Shown: piece by piece, positions 9,711-21,300 of the stretch
Position numbering within the stretch: the first letter of the stretch is position 1
How the letters are laid out: each line of letters begins with the position of its first letter
Assembly: GCA_935421135.1 (NCBI GenBank)
Contig: OW285194.1
Coordinates: 8,912,376 to 8,976,375, forward strand
Direction: 5' to 3'
DNA from: Bugulina stolonifera
Lineage: Eukaryota; Bryozoa; Gymnolaemata; Cheilostomatida; Bugulidae
Length of the DNA: 64,000 nt
The notes under the pieces: generated by a model
Seen by the model: only the letters and a program-made list of their open reading frames with translations
Databases searched by the model: none
What the model was told of the DNA's origin: nothing
Translations under genes and position numbers: made by a program

Positions 9711-11048
9711 TTAATGTTCTCTCTTTGTACCATCGTTACATTTTTTACAGAATTCCAGAGAGACAGTGCCCTCAGTAACATGTAAACATACACCAGGTTG
9801 TGTTTTGCTGGCTGTTCTACTGTTATTTAGTTTACGCTTTTTATGTGTCGCATCACTACTGTTCATGTTGGATGGTGATGATCTCTTCGTACTATCCATG
9901 GATAGAGTTGGAATGTTTTTCAACAATGACCCTAAAACGGTTTCATTGGCAATCACACTTCTCAAATAAGCTATTTCTTCATGAAGTTCGGCTATCGTGG
10001 AATTTGCACTCGTTAGGCTATTGGAAATTTCCAATTTCTCTGATTTTAATGTTTGAATTTCGCCTTCAAGACTGATAATATACTCTTTCTTTTTACGACG
10101 ATTCTCTCGTGCCAAAACGGCATTCTTTGACATTGGCCCACATACAGCAAAACCTGTATCTGGTTCTAGTTCAACATACTTGGGCACCTTATCCACACGA
10201 GTGTTGACGCAAGGTTGAGACTTCCCAATGGCAGCGTAATTATGGTGCATGTTAATAGACGGCTCTGGTTTCGCTTCAGCACGTGTTACACGTACAACAC
10301 TTATAGGTTCCATATCCTCTGAAGACTCATCAGTCTGTCCTGCACTTAAAAGGTCAACAAGGTCAAATGGTGAATCCTCATCAACACGGACACCGGAGAG
10401 TTCTGGGAAAAGGCTGTTATAGTCAATAACCTCAGCCATACCACCATCAGAGCTATCAGAGCTTGATGGACTTAGCATTGCTAAAGATTTGTTATTGTCA
10501 GAGTAGTGACCGTTTGTGTATATTTTGGCAGGCTCTGTGTTATCAATACCTGTCGGATCCAATGAACTGTCACACAACAAAGGCTCACTTTGGGTTTCTA
10601 ATGTGAAGTTTTCACCATCAATGTCACTACCATGTGGTAAAATCCAAGCTACTGGTTGCACTTCTGTTACGGTCTGGCTAAAAGAAGAGAAACATGGGTC
10701 AACTGCAGAAGGCGGGATTATCATGCGGCTTGAGCAACTTATAAAATCAGAATTGTCACTATTACTGCTACTGTCATTGTTTGCCAAGTCTAATGCTTCA
10801 GTGAGCCTGTCGCCATGCGTGTTGTCCCCCAAAAATATTTCGTCAATTGGTTCACATGGTTGTATCCCTCTCGTAGAGCTACAGTTACAATTTGAATTAC
10901 GTAGACATCTATCTGTCCCACAAAGAATCAAGTCGCACTCCTGCTGTTCGTTACTGCGACTACTAGTGATGGCACTAGGAGAGCTAAAAAAATTCAATAC
11001 CTCTCTAACGTGAACCACCTTCATCGTCCGATCGTGCAAGTTAGTCAT
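9711..11048 (-). CDS. CREBZF: CREBZF (Zhangfei)-like bZIP transcription factor, intronless, 445 aa
   Basis: Complete single-exon ORF on the minus strand starting with ATG at 11048. Residues about 308-322 form the basic region (KNAVLARENRRKKKEY), where CREBZF also has KNA.AARLNRLKKKEY, followed by a leucine zipper to about residue 368 ending in AYLRSVIANETVLGSLL, which matches CREBZF's YLRAVLANETGLARLL. The C-terminal tail GVCLHVTEGTVSLEFCKKC (about 419-437) matches the CREBZF tail GVCLHVDKDKVSVEFCSAC. The basic region has Glu-Asn where CREB/ATF proteins have the DNA-contacting Asn-x-x-Ala-Ala; human CREBZF is known to bind DNA poorly alone and to act through partners such as HCF-1 and ATF4/XBP1. 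The N-terminal 300 residues are acidic and Ser-rich with no domain I recognise. A four-residue HCF-binding motif (D/E-H-x-Y) was not found. It is transcribed divergently from TDRD9. Confidence 0.85.
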   Translation of the reverse strand: MTNLHDRTMKVVHVREVLNFFSSPSAITSSRSNEQQECDLILCGTDRCLRNSNCNCSSTRGIQPCEPIDEIFLGDNTHGDRLTEALDLANNDSSSNSDNSDFISCSSRMIIPPSAVDPCFSSFSQTVTEVQPVAWILPHGSDIDGENFTLETQSEPLLCDSSLDPTGIDNTEPAKIYTNGHYSDNNKSLAMLSPSSSDSSDGGMAEVIDYNSLFPELSGVRVDEDSPFDLVDLLSAGQTDESSEDMEPISVVRVTRAEAKPEPSINMHHNYAAIGKSQPCVNTRVDKVPKYVELEPDTGFAVCGPMSKNAVLARENRRKKKEYIISLEGEIQTLKSEKLEISNSLTSANSTIAELHEEIAYLRSVIANETVLGSLLKNIPTLSMDSTKRSSPSNMNSSDATHKKRKLNNSRTASKTQPGVCLHVTEGTVSLEFCKKCNDGTKREH

Positions 11049-12334
11049 AGAATGATCAATTAAATGTTTTGTTAGAGTCGGATTGTCCGGATAATGATTG
11101 TGTTGCCAGTTCGGTTGGAGCTTCGTTTGGCAAGTTGTAGTTTAACTAAACTGCACTCTTACTTCACGCTTATAATTATACTATACTTTGCTGTTTACCT
11201 GCTTTGCTTGATATTTGGAACTTCAATATTCCACAATTAGTGAATACAAATCACCTCTGGCTTGTCCGTACACTTTGCTTACTCAGCTAAATATGGTGGC
11301 ACAACATGGAGGCAAACGATTTTAGGCGACTGAAGAAAGGCCGTAGTATTATCGTATCTCCCGTATGATTTCGTCTACTTTCAAAACGGGCACTTATGTC
11401 TGATTATTTTTCTACAAAGTTATTTCTGGAGAGGAGATAACTCTCATGTACCCAACTGACAGAAATAGCTGTAGATCCATACAAAATAAAAGCCGCACCT
11501 AACCCAGACGGTATCGGTAGTAGCAAATACTGTACTATACTTCTTATAAGAAGAGCACAAGGACTTGCTAACTCAAGCAATGCTGTAGTTGGCATATTAT
11601 CTGGCTAACCAAAGTTGTAGATATCCCTAAGTTAATGCATCTTTAGTAATAGTGATAATTTGTATTGAAATTTATGCAATAATATATACCTAAAAATTCT
11701 TCTACCTACAGGCTAAATTGTTTGAGCAAATAATAATAATTATGTATTGTATTATCAAATAATCATATCATTGTCGATTGTCATTGTGATTTATTTAATT
11801 TTTTATTTTATATTTTATTTATTTTATATACAAAAATTAAATTAAAAATCAAAATTTCATTGGAATGTGTTGTGTAACACATACACAGATTTAAGAAATT
11901 GAAATTTTGAATTTGACATGTTATTTTTGCCATTTGTATGTTTTGCTTCTCTTTTTGTTCATGGTCCCGAGTGATCATGGTGAGTCTGTTGTATATTTTA
12001 TTAAATTATTATATTTATATTAATATAATATTGTATATTTTGTATAACAGTTACAGTGGGACTGAGTTACTATCCAATCAGACCTACAGGTAGGTCTACA
12101 GTTACCTTCAGTTAGGTTACATACTATATTCATATTTATATATATGGTATATAGGTATTTGGTAGCTGCAATGCTAATGAGATTCACCACCGCAATTCAA
12201 TGTGTAGGCAAACAATGTAGTAAAATGACTTATTATCTAGGTGGTAGGCTAGTAGGCCTAGTGCTGGTGCAGTGGAATCACTGACTCATGTTCTGAATCT
12301 GATTGGCTTATTAGGAGGTTAATAAGATACAGCA
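11049..12334. other. Divergent intergenic region between CREBZF and TDRD9
   Basis: 1.3 kb separating the two start codons, so it must contain both promoters. It is AT-rich in its centre (11640-12050). A 63-codon ORF on the minus strand (11404-11595, ATG at 11595) encodes a protein with two hydrophobic stretches (LLIRSIVQYLLLPI and GAAFILYGSTAISV). I do not recognise it; it could be a small membrane protein or chance. Confidence 0.4.
11404..11595 (-). CDS. Hypothetical small membrane protein ORF (63 aa)
   Basis: Open frame from ATG to TAA on the minus strand upstream of CREBZF. Composition is hydrophobic with two possible membrane segments and a charged C-terminus (SRNNFVEK). There is no recognised family, no visible splice partner and no supporting promoter signal. 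It could be chance or the last exon of an unseen gene. Confidence 0.2.
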   Translation of the reverse strand: MPTTALLELASPCALLIRSIVQYLLLPIPSGLGAAFILYGSTAISVSWVHESYLLSRNNFVEK

Positions 12335-15300
12335 ATGCCGCGACGACCAATAGCTGGGGCAGCAACACTGGATGACATAGATGACTTTTTCTCATTTAAC
12401 CCGAATAAACCCATAACTCAACCGAATCAAACGAAAGAACGAGTATCAGAGCAGGAAGGGGAAGACCGAATTAGAGGTCGTATGATTGATGAGTATGGAA
12501 ATCCAATCACTCCACAGACATCTGGTGCTTACTCGGGAGACCCTAGACCTAGCTACCAGAGGTGAGTGCCCTGTTTAGTTGACTGTGAAAATTAACAGTT
12601 GACCAAATTTGTCTGCTAGTCACATATTAATAGGCCTATACATGTATCTGCAATGCTTTGCTGTGTGTAGCTTTTGAGACCACCTTGCATGCCAAATACC
12701 TATATTTTTGCAGGTGTGGCTCATTCAGGCATTTGAATGCAAGTAGACTAGTGATTGTAGTATTTGAATATAACTGTTATAGCCTAATGGAGGCTTATGC
12801 TTGTAATATGATTTTATCACTGAGTTCCATTTTATCACAGCTGTTCCGTTGCATGTCAAAAGTCCCCAGCAGTTCAACTGTGAACAAGTGATAAGTTAAC
12901 TAGAATGTGTCAAATACAATATCAAACCTTGCCATGATACTCGACCCATGTCCATGTACATCTATAAATATATAGTATGCAGTTGTGAGATGTAAATTGC
13001 ATCTACTACAAACTACTGGGTAAGGTACACTGTAAATATAGACACTGTTACTTTGATCAGTTGTGTTCTCTTGCTTGAAGTGCATTTATAAACTATATCT
13101 ATACAGGGAAATTGAACAGTTAGGAAGTAACAGAGCATATGTAGCCGAATTCCAAAACAAACAACGACAAACTAATTCTCTAACTGCTGGACTTGGTCAT
13201 ATGGTAATATTAACATACACTGTATATTGTCAGCTGTCATCTAGTACCGATCCGTTCATGAATCATAACTTTGTACAATGCATGTTTGATTTTCCATTTC
13301 GCTGATTCGATTTTAACATAGCAGCTAATGAAATTGAATTTCAATTAAATTACCTTATCAGTAAGCACAATGCATTGCATATATGTGTGTTACTTATGCT
13401 GACAGAGTATGAATGATGCTTGTACAATGGAGAGGTTAGAGACAAGGAGTATGACAGGATCTACCATATCATCTACCCTAGGCCACATGTTTAACCTGCG
13501 TAGTGCTGACAGCAAGGTTACATATACAGGGTACAGACAGGGTGTTTATAGTGATAAACTACCAATCACCAGACACAAAGACAGGGTATGTAGCCTATGC
13601 TTCTTACAGGCATGGTCTTCTATAAAAGGGGAGTTGGAGATATTATAGTATTGGTGCATGTGTGTATTTAATAACTTCAGTGTCAAATACTAATACTTTG
13701 TAATATCCCTGGTATGTCAAAAGTCGTATAATGCTCTTTGTATAGAAAGCAAGCTTTTTGGGAAACTACGTTCTGTAAGTCACAAGTGTATTCACAGAGG
13801 ATCCATTGTGCTTGGTTACTGACACTACTCCTATGTTAGCCATTGTCATGCTGAACACTGGCATTGGAGTTGTCCACCCTTCAGAAAGGAAAGGTGACTC
13901 CTATTGATTATGATTATAGATAATCAGTACAATTGAGTCAACCCAATGTACAATAATACAAGGAATGACTGGCTGTGGAAAGACCACCCAGGTGAGCCTC
14001 TGCTTAGCCTTAGCTCTCAACTGCTATCATGCCTATGTTTTATCTTCAGCTATCTATACTTTGATGACTATTTTGACAATTTGTATGTTCCAAGGCACTG
14101 TTGGTTGGTCAGTAGAATTTGCTATCACACAGTCACACTGCATCTATTGGTGTCTTCACGGCCTCTTAAATTGGCCTGGGTTGCAAATAAGAATTTCAAG
14201 ATGGTTGCTCGGCCTAGACTGAAAATGTCCATCACTATACCTAGGTATCTGGCGTGAAAATGAGGATTTTGCTTTTCGCCCAGTGACAGAATTGGGCTGA
14301 AACATCCTTGAGTAAATTTAGGTCACAAAAACATTGTTTATGTCCCGCTCCAATGTTGGTGTGGTGTCTTGTCTTAGCAGTAGGCTTATATTACATGTAT
14401 TGTATTTATGTTATTACCAGGTACCACAGTATATCTTAGATGAATATGCCAAGGCAGGTCGAAGGTGTAGGATAGCTGTAACCCAACCTAGAAGAATAGC
14501 TGCTATTAGTATAGCTAGAAGAGTCTGTGCAGAGAGAGGTCAGTCATGCAGTCAGTGACTCACTTAATCAAGCAGTGACTCACTCAACTAGTCATACAGT
14601 CAGTCAGTTAGTCATACAGTCAGTCAGTCAGTTAGTCACTGAGCTAGTCACTCATTTAACAGACTCATCATAGATATAATATTTTATATGATGCATCACT
14701 TTGCTCTTCTGGACTGAATACTGTGTGCATTGTTGTCTGCTGCTGCAATTGATGTAGTTGTTGCTGGTATAATGTGCATACATGTATGTACATTCAGTGT
14801 TGATGTACAGTGTAAGTTATGTAATGGTGGACTAACTACAGGGTGGACCGAAGGTACATACTGTGGATACCAGGTAGCAAGAGATACCAAGGTGGACTTA
14901 GACAAGACTAACATTGTCTACATGACTACTGGTATACTACTTCAGAAGCTAATCAATGACAAAAACTTGGAATCCTACACACACATTATTGTGGATGAGG
15001 TAAGCCTTAGTTCCCACACATACAAATTATTGTGGATGAGGTAAGCCTTAGTTCCTACACATACAAATTATTGTGGATGAGGTAAGCCTTAGTTCCTACA
15101 TACACATTATTGTGGATGAGGTAAGCCTTAGTTCGCTTAATTTACTTTTTATCAGCCTATTATAATGTCACCCTCTCATAAGCTACTGTATTCGGGGAAG
15201 CGATGTTCACATGGGAAGTTATCTTATCTTTTGTATTCTACTACTGACTAGTAGTTGTCTGCCCTTCCTTACTAAAGGTACATGAAAGAGATCAAGACAC

Positions 15301-18300
15301 AGATCTAGCTCTGCTAATAGTGAAGAAATTTATCCACAGTGTGTCACCACTTGTCAAGGTCGTGCTAATGTCGGCTACCTTCGACTGCCAGGTGTTTGCT
15401 AACTATTTCGCCACAGAGATCAGAGGTGACATGCAGAAGGCACCAGTCATTGATGTAGAGGGCAGAATTCATAAAGTCAACCAATTCTATTGGTCGGATT
15501 CTCATCTCAGCCACCTAGTGCCGGTATTTACCCGTACATGTATATTCAAACAGCGGCTATATTTTGCTCTACCTATCATTGTGTAGCGCGTGTATTTTCT
15601 GCATGTATACTAGATTGTCTATGGACTACTATATACATCAAGTCTCCCCCAGTCGGCATGAGAACCCCTCTTCTTTCAATGTCATTAAGATTATATTCTC
15701 TCCTTTTTTATTAGAGACACTTTACAGCTATATGAGACTATGCTAGAAATCACTGTATTGACTGAATGAAGTCCCTATCATTTTTGTGTCTATTCCCCGT
15801 ATTAATTGTAACTACAACAGATTTGGTGTATCTTGTCATAGAAATATATTTAACTTTTGCTAAAGGATAGCCTTTTCTCTATAGCCACCAAGGTTTGACG
15901 ACAATACACCATTAGTGTTCCCTGAAGCCATGAGCCTCACGGTAAAACTACTAGCCGAGTTTGATCGTATGGAGTGGGAGGAACAGCAACAAGAGCTGGC
16001 TGAGGGCAAACCTCGAGTCAGAGGGACAGTTCTCATATTCCTTCCTGGTATGTTTTAGCAGCTCTAGGTTCCCAGTCAAGTTATGTCTTCTGCTCTGAAG
16101 CATAATGCATCACTAACAGCCTGTCAATACAGTGCTTTGTAGTTTACTTTTCATACGCTAAGTAAACGTGCAAGACTGAAAGCATTGCCTATACCGTACG
16201 GACCTTTTGTATTCACTGTCTACGCTTTTGTTGCTATTGGTTTGTGGGATTTAGTGTTCGCAATCATATAATGCATTTACATTGGTAGTTAGCTAAGGAG
16301 AGTTTTTAATAGTCATTAGGCTACGAATAGCCTGTAAGTTACTGTTTGAAATTCCAAGATTGCAGTTTATTAAATGTTCACTTTGTTTGCTAATCACGAT
16401 TAGCAAACACTTGTGAAAGGTTACTGAAAGGTCACTGCAGTATTTTCATATCTCATGTGCTTTAAACACATCATTCTTGTCACGACTACAGTCATCTACC
16501 TTCTCTATAATCCGTCTACTCTCTCAGGTCTAGCGGAGATCCAGGACCTCTCAGCATCGATTGAGAAAGATACAACTTTACGGGACAGGAAGTTGACTGT
16601 ACTTCCTCTGCACTCGTCTATAACTCTCGAGGAGCAAGGCAAGGTTTTTGATAAACCACACCAACTTTACAGGAAGGTGATCCTCTCTACTAACATTGCC
16701 GAGAGTTCCATCACAGTACCAGATATCAAATATGGTAAGTTCTTCTGGACTTAGGCCTACAGTATAATCCCGTTTTTTGACAGGAGTTAGACTTTTATGC
16801 TGACTTTTCACAATAGAATTAATGTACCAGCCATTTTGTTACAGCGAGTGTGCATCCTATATAAGTGTTCACAGGTTTTAAACAGAATTCATTGAGCATG
16901 AGATATTTCTCTTTCCACTCGCTATTCAACGCATCAATGTCTACCGTTGCAGTCATTGACTTCTGCCTAACAAAGTCTCTCCAAACGGATAGAGATACCA
17001 ACATGACTTGTCTGAAGCTAGAGTGGGCTAGTAAAGCCAATTGTAAGCAGAGGATGGGGCGTGCTGGTCGCGTCTCCAACGGGCAGGTCTACCGGCTCGT
17101 TCACAAGAACTTTTTCAATAACTCTCTTATGGAATATGGCATTCCGGAGATGAACAGGTGCCCTCTCACACAACTGGTGAGTTTATGATATGTATAACCA
17201 GGTGCTTGGTTTATAACTTTTGTCTGCTTTAACTGTATACAGGTATATTGTGTGTTATGTTAACATTGTAGATATTAAGGGTGAAGAAACTGGGGCCCGA
17301 GGAGCCGAGATATATCTTGGCTTCCGCCCTTGACCCCCCAGATATGAATGAAATTGGAAAGTCGGTTCTTCTGCTAAAAGAGGTAGGATATCAGAAGTAA
17401 ATTGGTCATTCAGTTTTATGTCCCTAGAATACATTCCTGTCATACGCATCTATGAGTGCAATTTACTCTTCTCAAAAATATAATGCCACACATACTGTGA
17501 ATTTCACCTCATCTGTAAATTTGGACATTGTGTTATTAATATATCAGTAACTGTTTCATTGAATAAACATGTATTCTGTACTTTATTTTACAGGCAGGAG
17601 CTTTAGCTGATCCTAGTAATGCAGCACTGTATAACCCGTTTGATGGCCACCTAACATTTGTCGGGGAAGTGCTAGCTTCTTTACCATTAAACATTGAACT
17701 AGGGAAGGTAGGGTAACGGGTAGCTATCCTCTACTTGAAGTTATACGGAAACTAAACATAGCAGTCTTGCAGTTGTGTTGGTTACTGGCGTGTTTACAGA
17801 GTTCAGATTAGGGAATTCATTGTATTTTGCGTTGCACATTTCATATCAGCTGCTACTAGTAGTGGTAATAGCAATGGCAATAATGCCTGTGAAATCATTG
17901 TACTTTTACGTTACACGGTTTCTTCTACAGCTGCTAGTGTTTGGCCACATGTTGGGTCTACTCCCGGAATGTCTAATAATAGCTGCAGCCATGCACACCC
18001 GCCCCATCTTCCAGCAGCCTTTCAAGAAAAGAATTGAGTCGTTCAGGCAAAGACTGAAGTGGGACCGTGGTATGCACAGCGACTCCATAGCTACTGTTAA
18101 TGCTTACAAGGTATGTGGTTACTAGATCTGTATCATAGCTTATATTACAATGTGTTATGTTCGCACATTGAATTTTGTTTAAATTGAAAATCAAGTTCTG
18201 TATGTACATGTATTATTATTCTGGCTTACACTGGCCAGCATGATTGAATATTTGTATTGGAAATAGTCTGTACTTGATTAACCAATCAGAGTTGAAACCT

Positions 18301-21300
18301 AAACGTTCCCCATATTGACTAGATAAGAGTAATCAAACTCCGTGCGTGGTGTCCAAGTAGTTACTGTACCAGTTATCTTTTCATGGACCGATAACTCTAA
18401 AATGTTCCATACACGCACCATATCCATGCTTCGATTTTATGAGATAATGTAGATTTGGAGTCAATCTTCTTAGGCTAGGCTCACTCTATTCCTTGTAGCC
18501 GCCATCTTGATTTGTCTGTTAAGCAGTTATGTTTAGAGGGCACTCGGCACAGTCTTTTTACATGTCAATGTATGCGATTAACAGTTCCACCTTCATCTAA
18601 TCTCTTTATGTGACATCACTAGGAGTGGGATAGACTGAGAGAACAGGAATTCTTCATGAGAGCTCCAAATGCTGAGGCTAAGTGGTGCCATGACAACTTC
18701 CTGCAGAAGAAGACACTCAATGAAGTCCGGGAAGTTATCCATGACCTCTCCGCCAGACTTGAGGAACACGGTATAAGAACCCCGACTACAAGCAGGACCC
18801 CGAGGCTCCGGAGGAATAAAGAAGATACTGATGTGGCACATGAGCAGATGATGCTCAAGGTACTTTATCATTCACATTGGGAGTTGTGGGCTGCCGGTAT
18901 ATTTTAGGAGTTAGGGATCTTGTGGGCAATGGCTTCTGTGAAACCAGTTTGGTGACATTTGCACACTTATTTACCATTTTAATAATAAAAAAAGCTCACC
19001 CAAGCAGCTTGCACTGCCAGGTGCCAGTACTGGCCAGCTCCCAGTGAGAAAGGCCCAGATGTTGTGGCCTTTTTTGGCAAGTGGGGGTAGATAATAATTA
19101 CCTGTAATTAGCAGACGTTTACTTTTGCCTACATGGGTTTCTAATGACTTCACAGCGCTTATCATCAGTCTCCTTTTCGAAACCCAATGCCAGTATTTTA
19201 CTCTGGTTGGCAACAGACTGGTTTTACTATACAGCCACAGATTGTAGCCTATGTTTATTGCTTACGTTTTAAATTGATGGGTTCAATTTTATATCTTGCA
19301 GGTTGCATTGGCCTGTGCGTTCTATCCAAACTACTTTGGCCAACAGAGGCAGGAGGAAGCCGACGCTGTGAAAACACTCTCAGGGAAATCCCCTATGAAC
19401 ACAATCTATATGAAGGGATTCCCCAACAACCAGGGAATCCTCTACAAGAGGCAGGTGGAGACAATGATAACAGACTACGTACCTGGATGTCAAGTCCGCT
19501 CCAGCTTTGAGAACACCAAGTAAGGACTTGTTGCTCTGCCATCTGTTGTCCAATGAAATGCTACTTACCAGTAAGAAATTTCGGATCTGATTTGTGGTAG
19601 TAAAGTAGCACTGGGACTTTATGGGGTTGGGTGCCCTCCCTAACACCACCAATGACCTTTCACGGGAATCAAACCTGGGTCTCCCACGTGAGTCCAGAGC
19701 CCTAAACACTAGGCCACGGCAGCTCCCTACAGAGCGTGATAACCGGTGTCCTTTTGTTTTGTTTGTTTGTTTTGTTTCTGTTGAGCCACTTGGCCATCCT
19801 ATTTAACGGACCTCAGAAGCTCGAAACTTGTATGAGCGACAGGAGCTGGGCTCCTAGTGGAAGAGCTCACCAACCACAACAGGAGTGCATGATCAGTGAC
19901 CACTACATCAACCTGCCACCCCAATGTGGTCACATACCCCGCCAGAATCTGGCTTCTCTTTGCAAATCAGGGCAGAGGTGGATCTTTAACGTGCGTGTTT
20001 TTGATGTAAACACTACACGGGACCTCCTGAATTATTTATACGCCCTGATCCAAACAGGCGCAGCTAGGGTGAAAGACTTGCTGAAGGCCTTTGCCAGAAA
20101 TGACACAGCTGGGGGTTTGAACTCACAACCTCACGGTTTGTGTGCATGTATGCCACCAACTGTGCCACCCTGACACCCCGGGGTATACTTCATCTGAATA
20201 TTGGACCCGGCAGGCTTAGGATTCTTATGTCGTTTAGTTATATATGTATAATATGCTTAAAATGCACACAGAACTAGTTGTGCCATCACAACGGTAACGT
20301 AGTTAGACAGAAAGATTAACCAGACCTGTAGACCGTGTTTGGTTCCCCATATATAATGCAAGGTCTAAATTGTTTGTTTCAAGTGATTGCATGGGGATTG
20401 GGCATCCTAGCCCTGTACATTCAGTAACTGAATGTTCCATTATTGTAGATGCTACTTGGAGTTTGCCCAAGCTCCAGGAGACTGTGGAGTAATACCTGGG
20501 GCTATGTATGTGTCCCTCCAACTTTCCTACCTGAGAGAGAGGTTGTCACTCGATCTATTTGAAGATAAAGACGCATTTGAACTGATGCAGAAGATTACAG
20601 AGAAGCAAAGAAAGACAGCTTTAGCAAAGGGTAGACTCAACACCAACAGGTATGTGTACATTGTATATATGAACGTGTATACCAAATGTGAGGGAAGTAA
20701 ACCAACTTGATGGAGTAATCCAATGCTGTGGTAGGTGCAACGGTTAGGTTAATGAATATGGACCTTACTGCCTTTCTATCATTCATAACACACTCGGCAA
20801 CACTCCATTGTATAAAAATGTGAAGAATTATTCACTCCTAAGTGCTAGCTTATCCTTAATTGAGTCGCCTTCAAATAGCTGGTCTGTGACTAACTTGTTT
20901 TCTGTCCTTCTGTGGAAGGGTTCTGCTAGGCTCTGATTGGGCTGTACATATGAGTTATCTTTTCTTTGAAACTCTCAGAGAGAGGGAGTAACTCCAAGAC
21001 TGCCCAATATTAATTACTCATAACTAAACATTATTACACCTGTAGTCTTTCATTAGTAGCCCTTCATGCTTGTAAACCTGTGTTGGCCTCAGTATAGTGT
21101 GTAATAGATGATCTAGTTGTCTGAGAACCCTTGAGCTAGAGAAGGGAGTTATGCTCTCATTGTCTCAATAGGAGTTATGTTCTCATTGTCTCAATAGGAG
21201 TTATGCTCTCATTGTCTTAATTGGAGTTATGCTCTCATTGTCTCAATAGGAGTTATGCTCTCATTGTCTCAATGGGAGTTATGCTCTCAATGTCTCAATA

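Larger units (their letters stand above)
13920..17176 (+). other. TDRD9: TDRD9 DExH helicase core (exons 4-10)
   Basis: Encodes both RecA-like domains. Visible motifs, in order: I (GMTGCGKTTQ), Ia (TQPRRIAA), GYQV, Ib (TTGILLQ), II (DEVH, split exactly between exons 6 and 7), III (SAT), IV region (LPLHSS), V (STNIAESSITVPD) and VI (QRMGRAGR). All catalytic positions look intact, so the helicase is predicted to be active. Confidence 0.9.

Noticed and set aside
19736..20173. 145-codon plus-strand ORF in TDRD9 intron 15
   Set aside because: It coincides with SINE-like sequence in the opposite orientation and has no recognisable domain.
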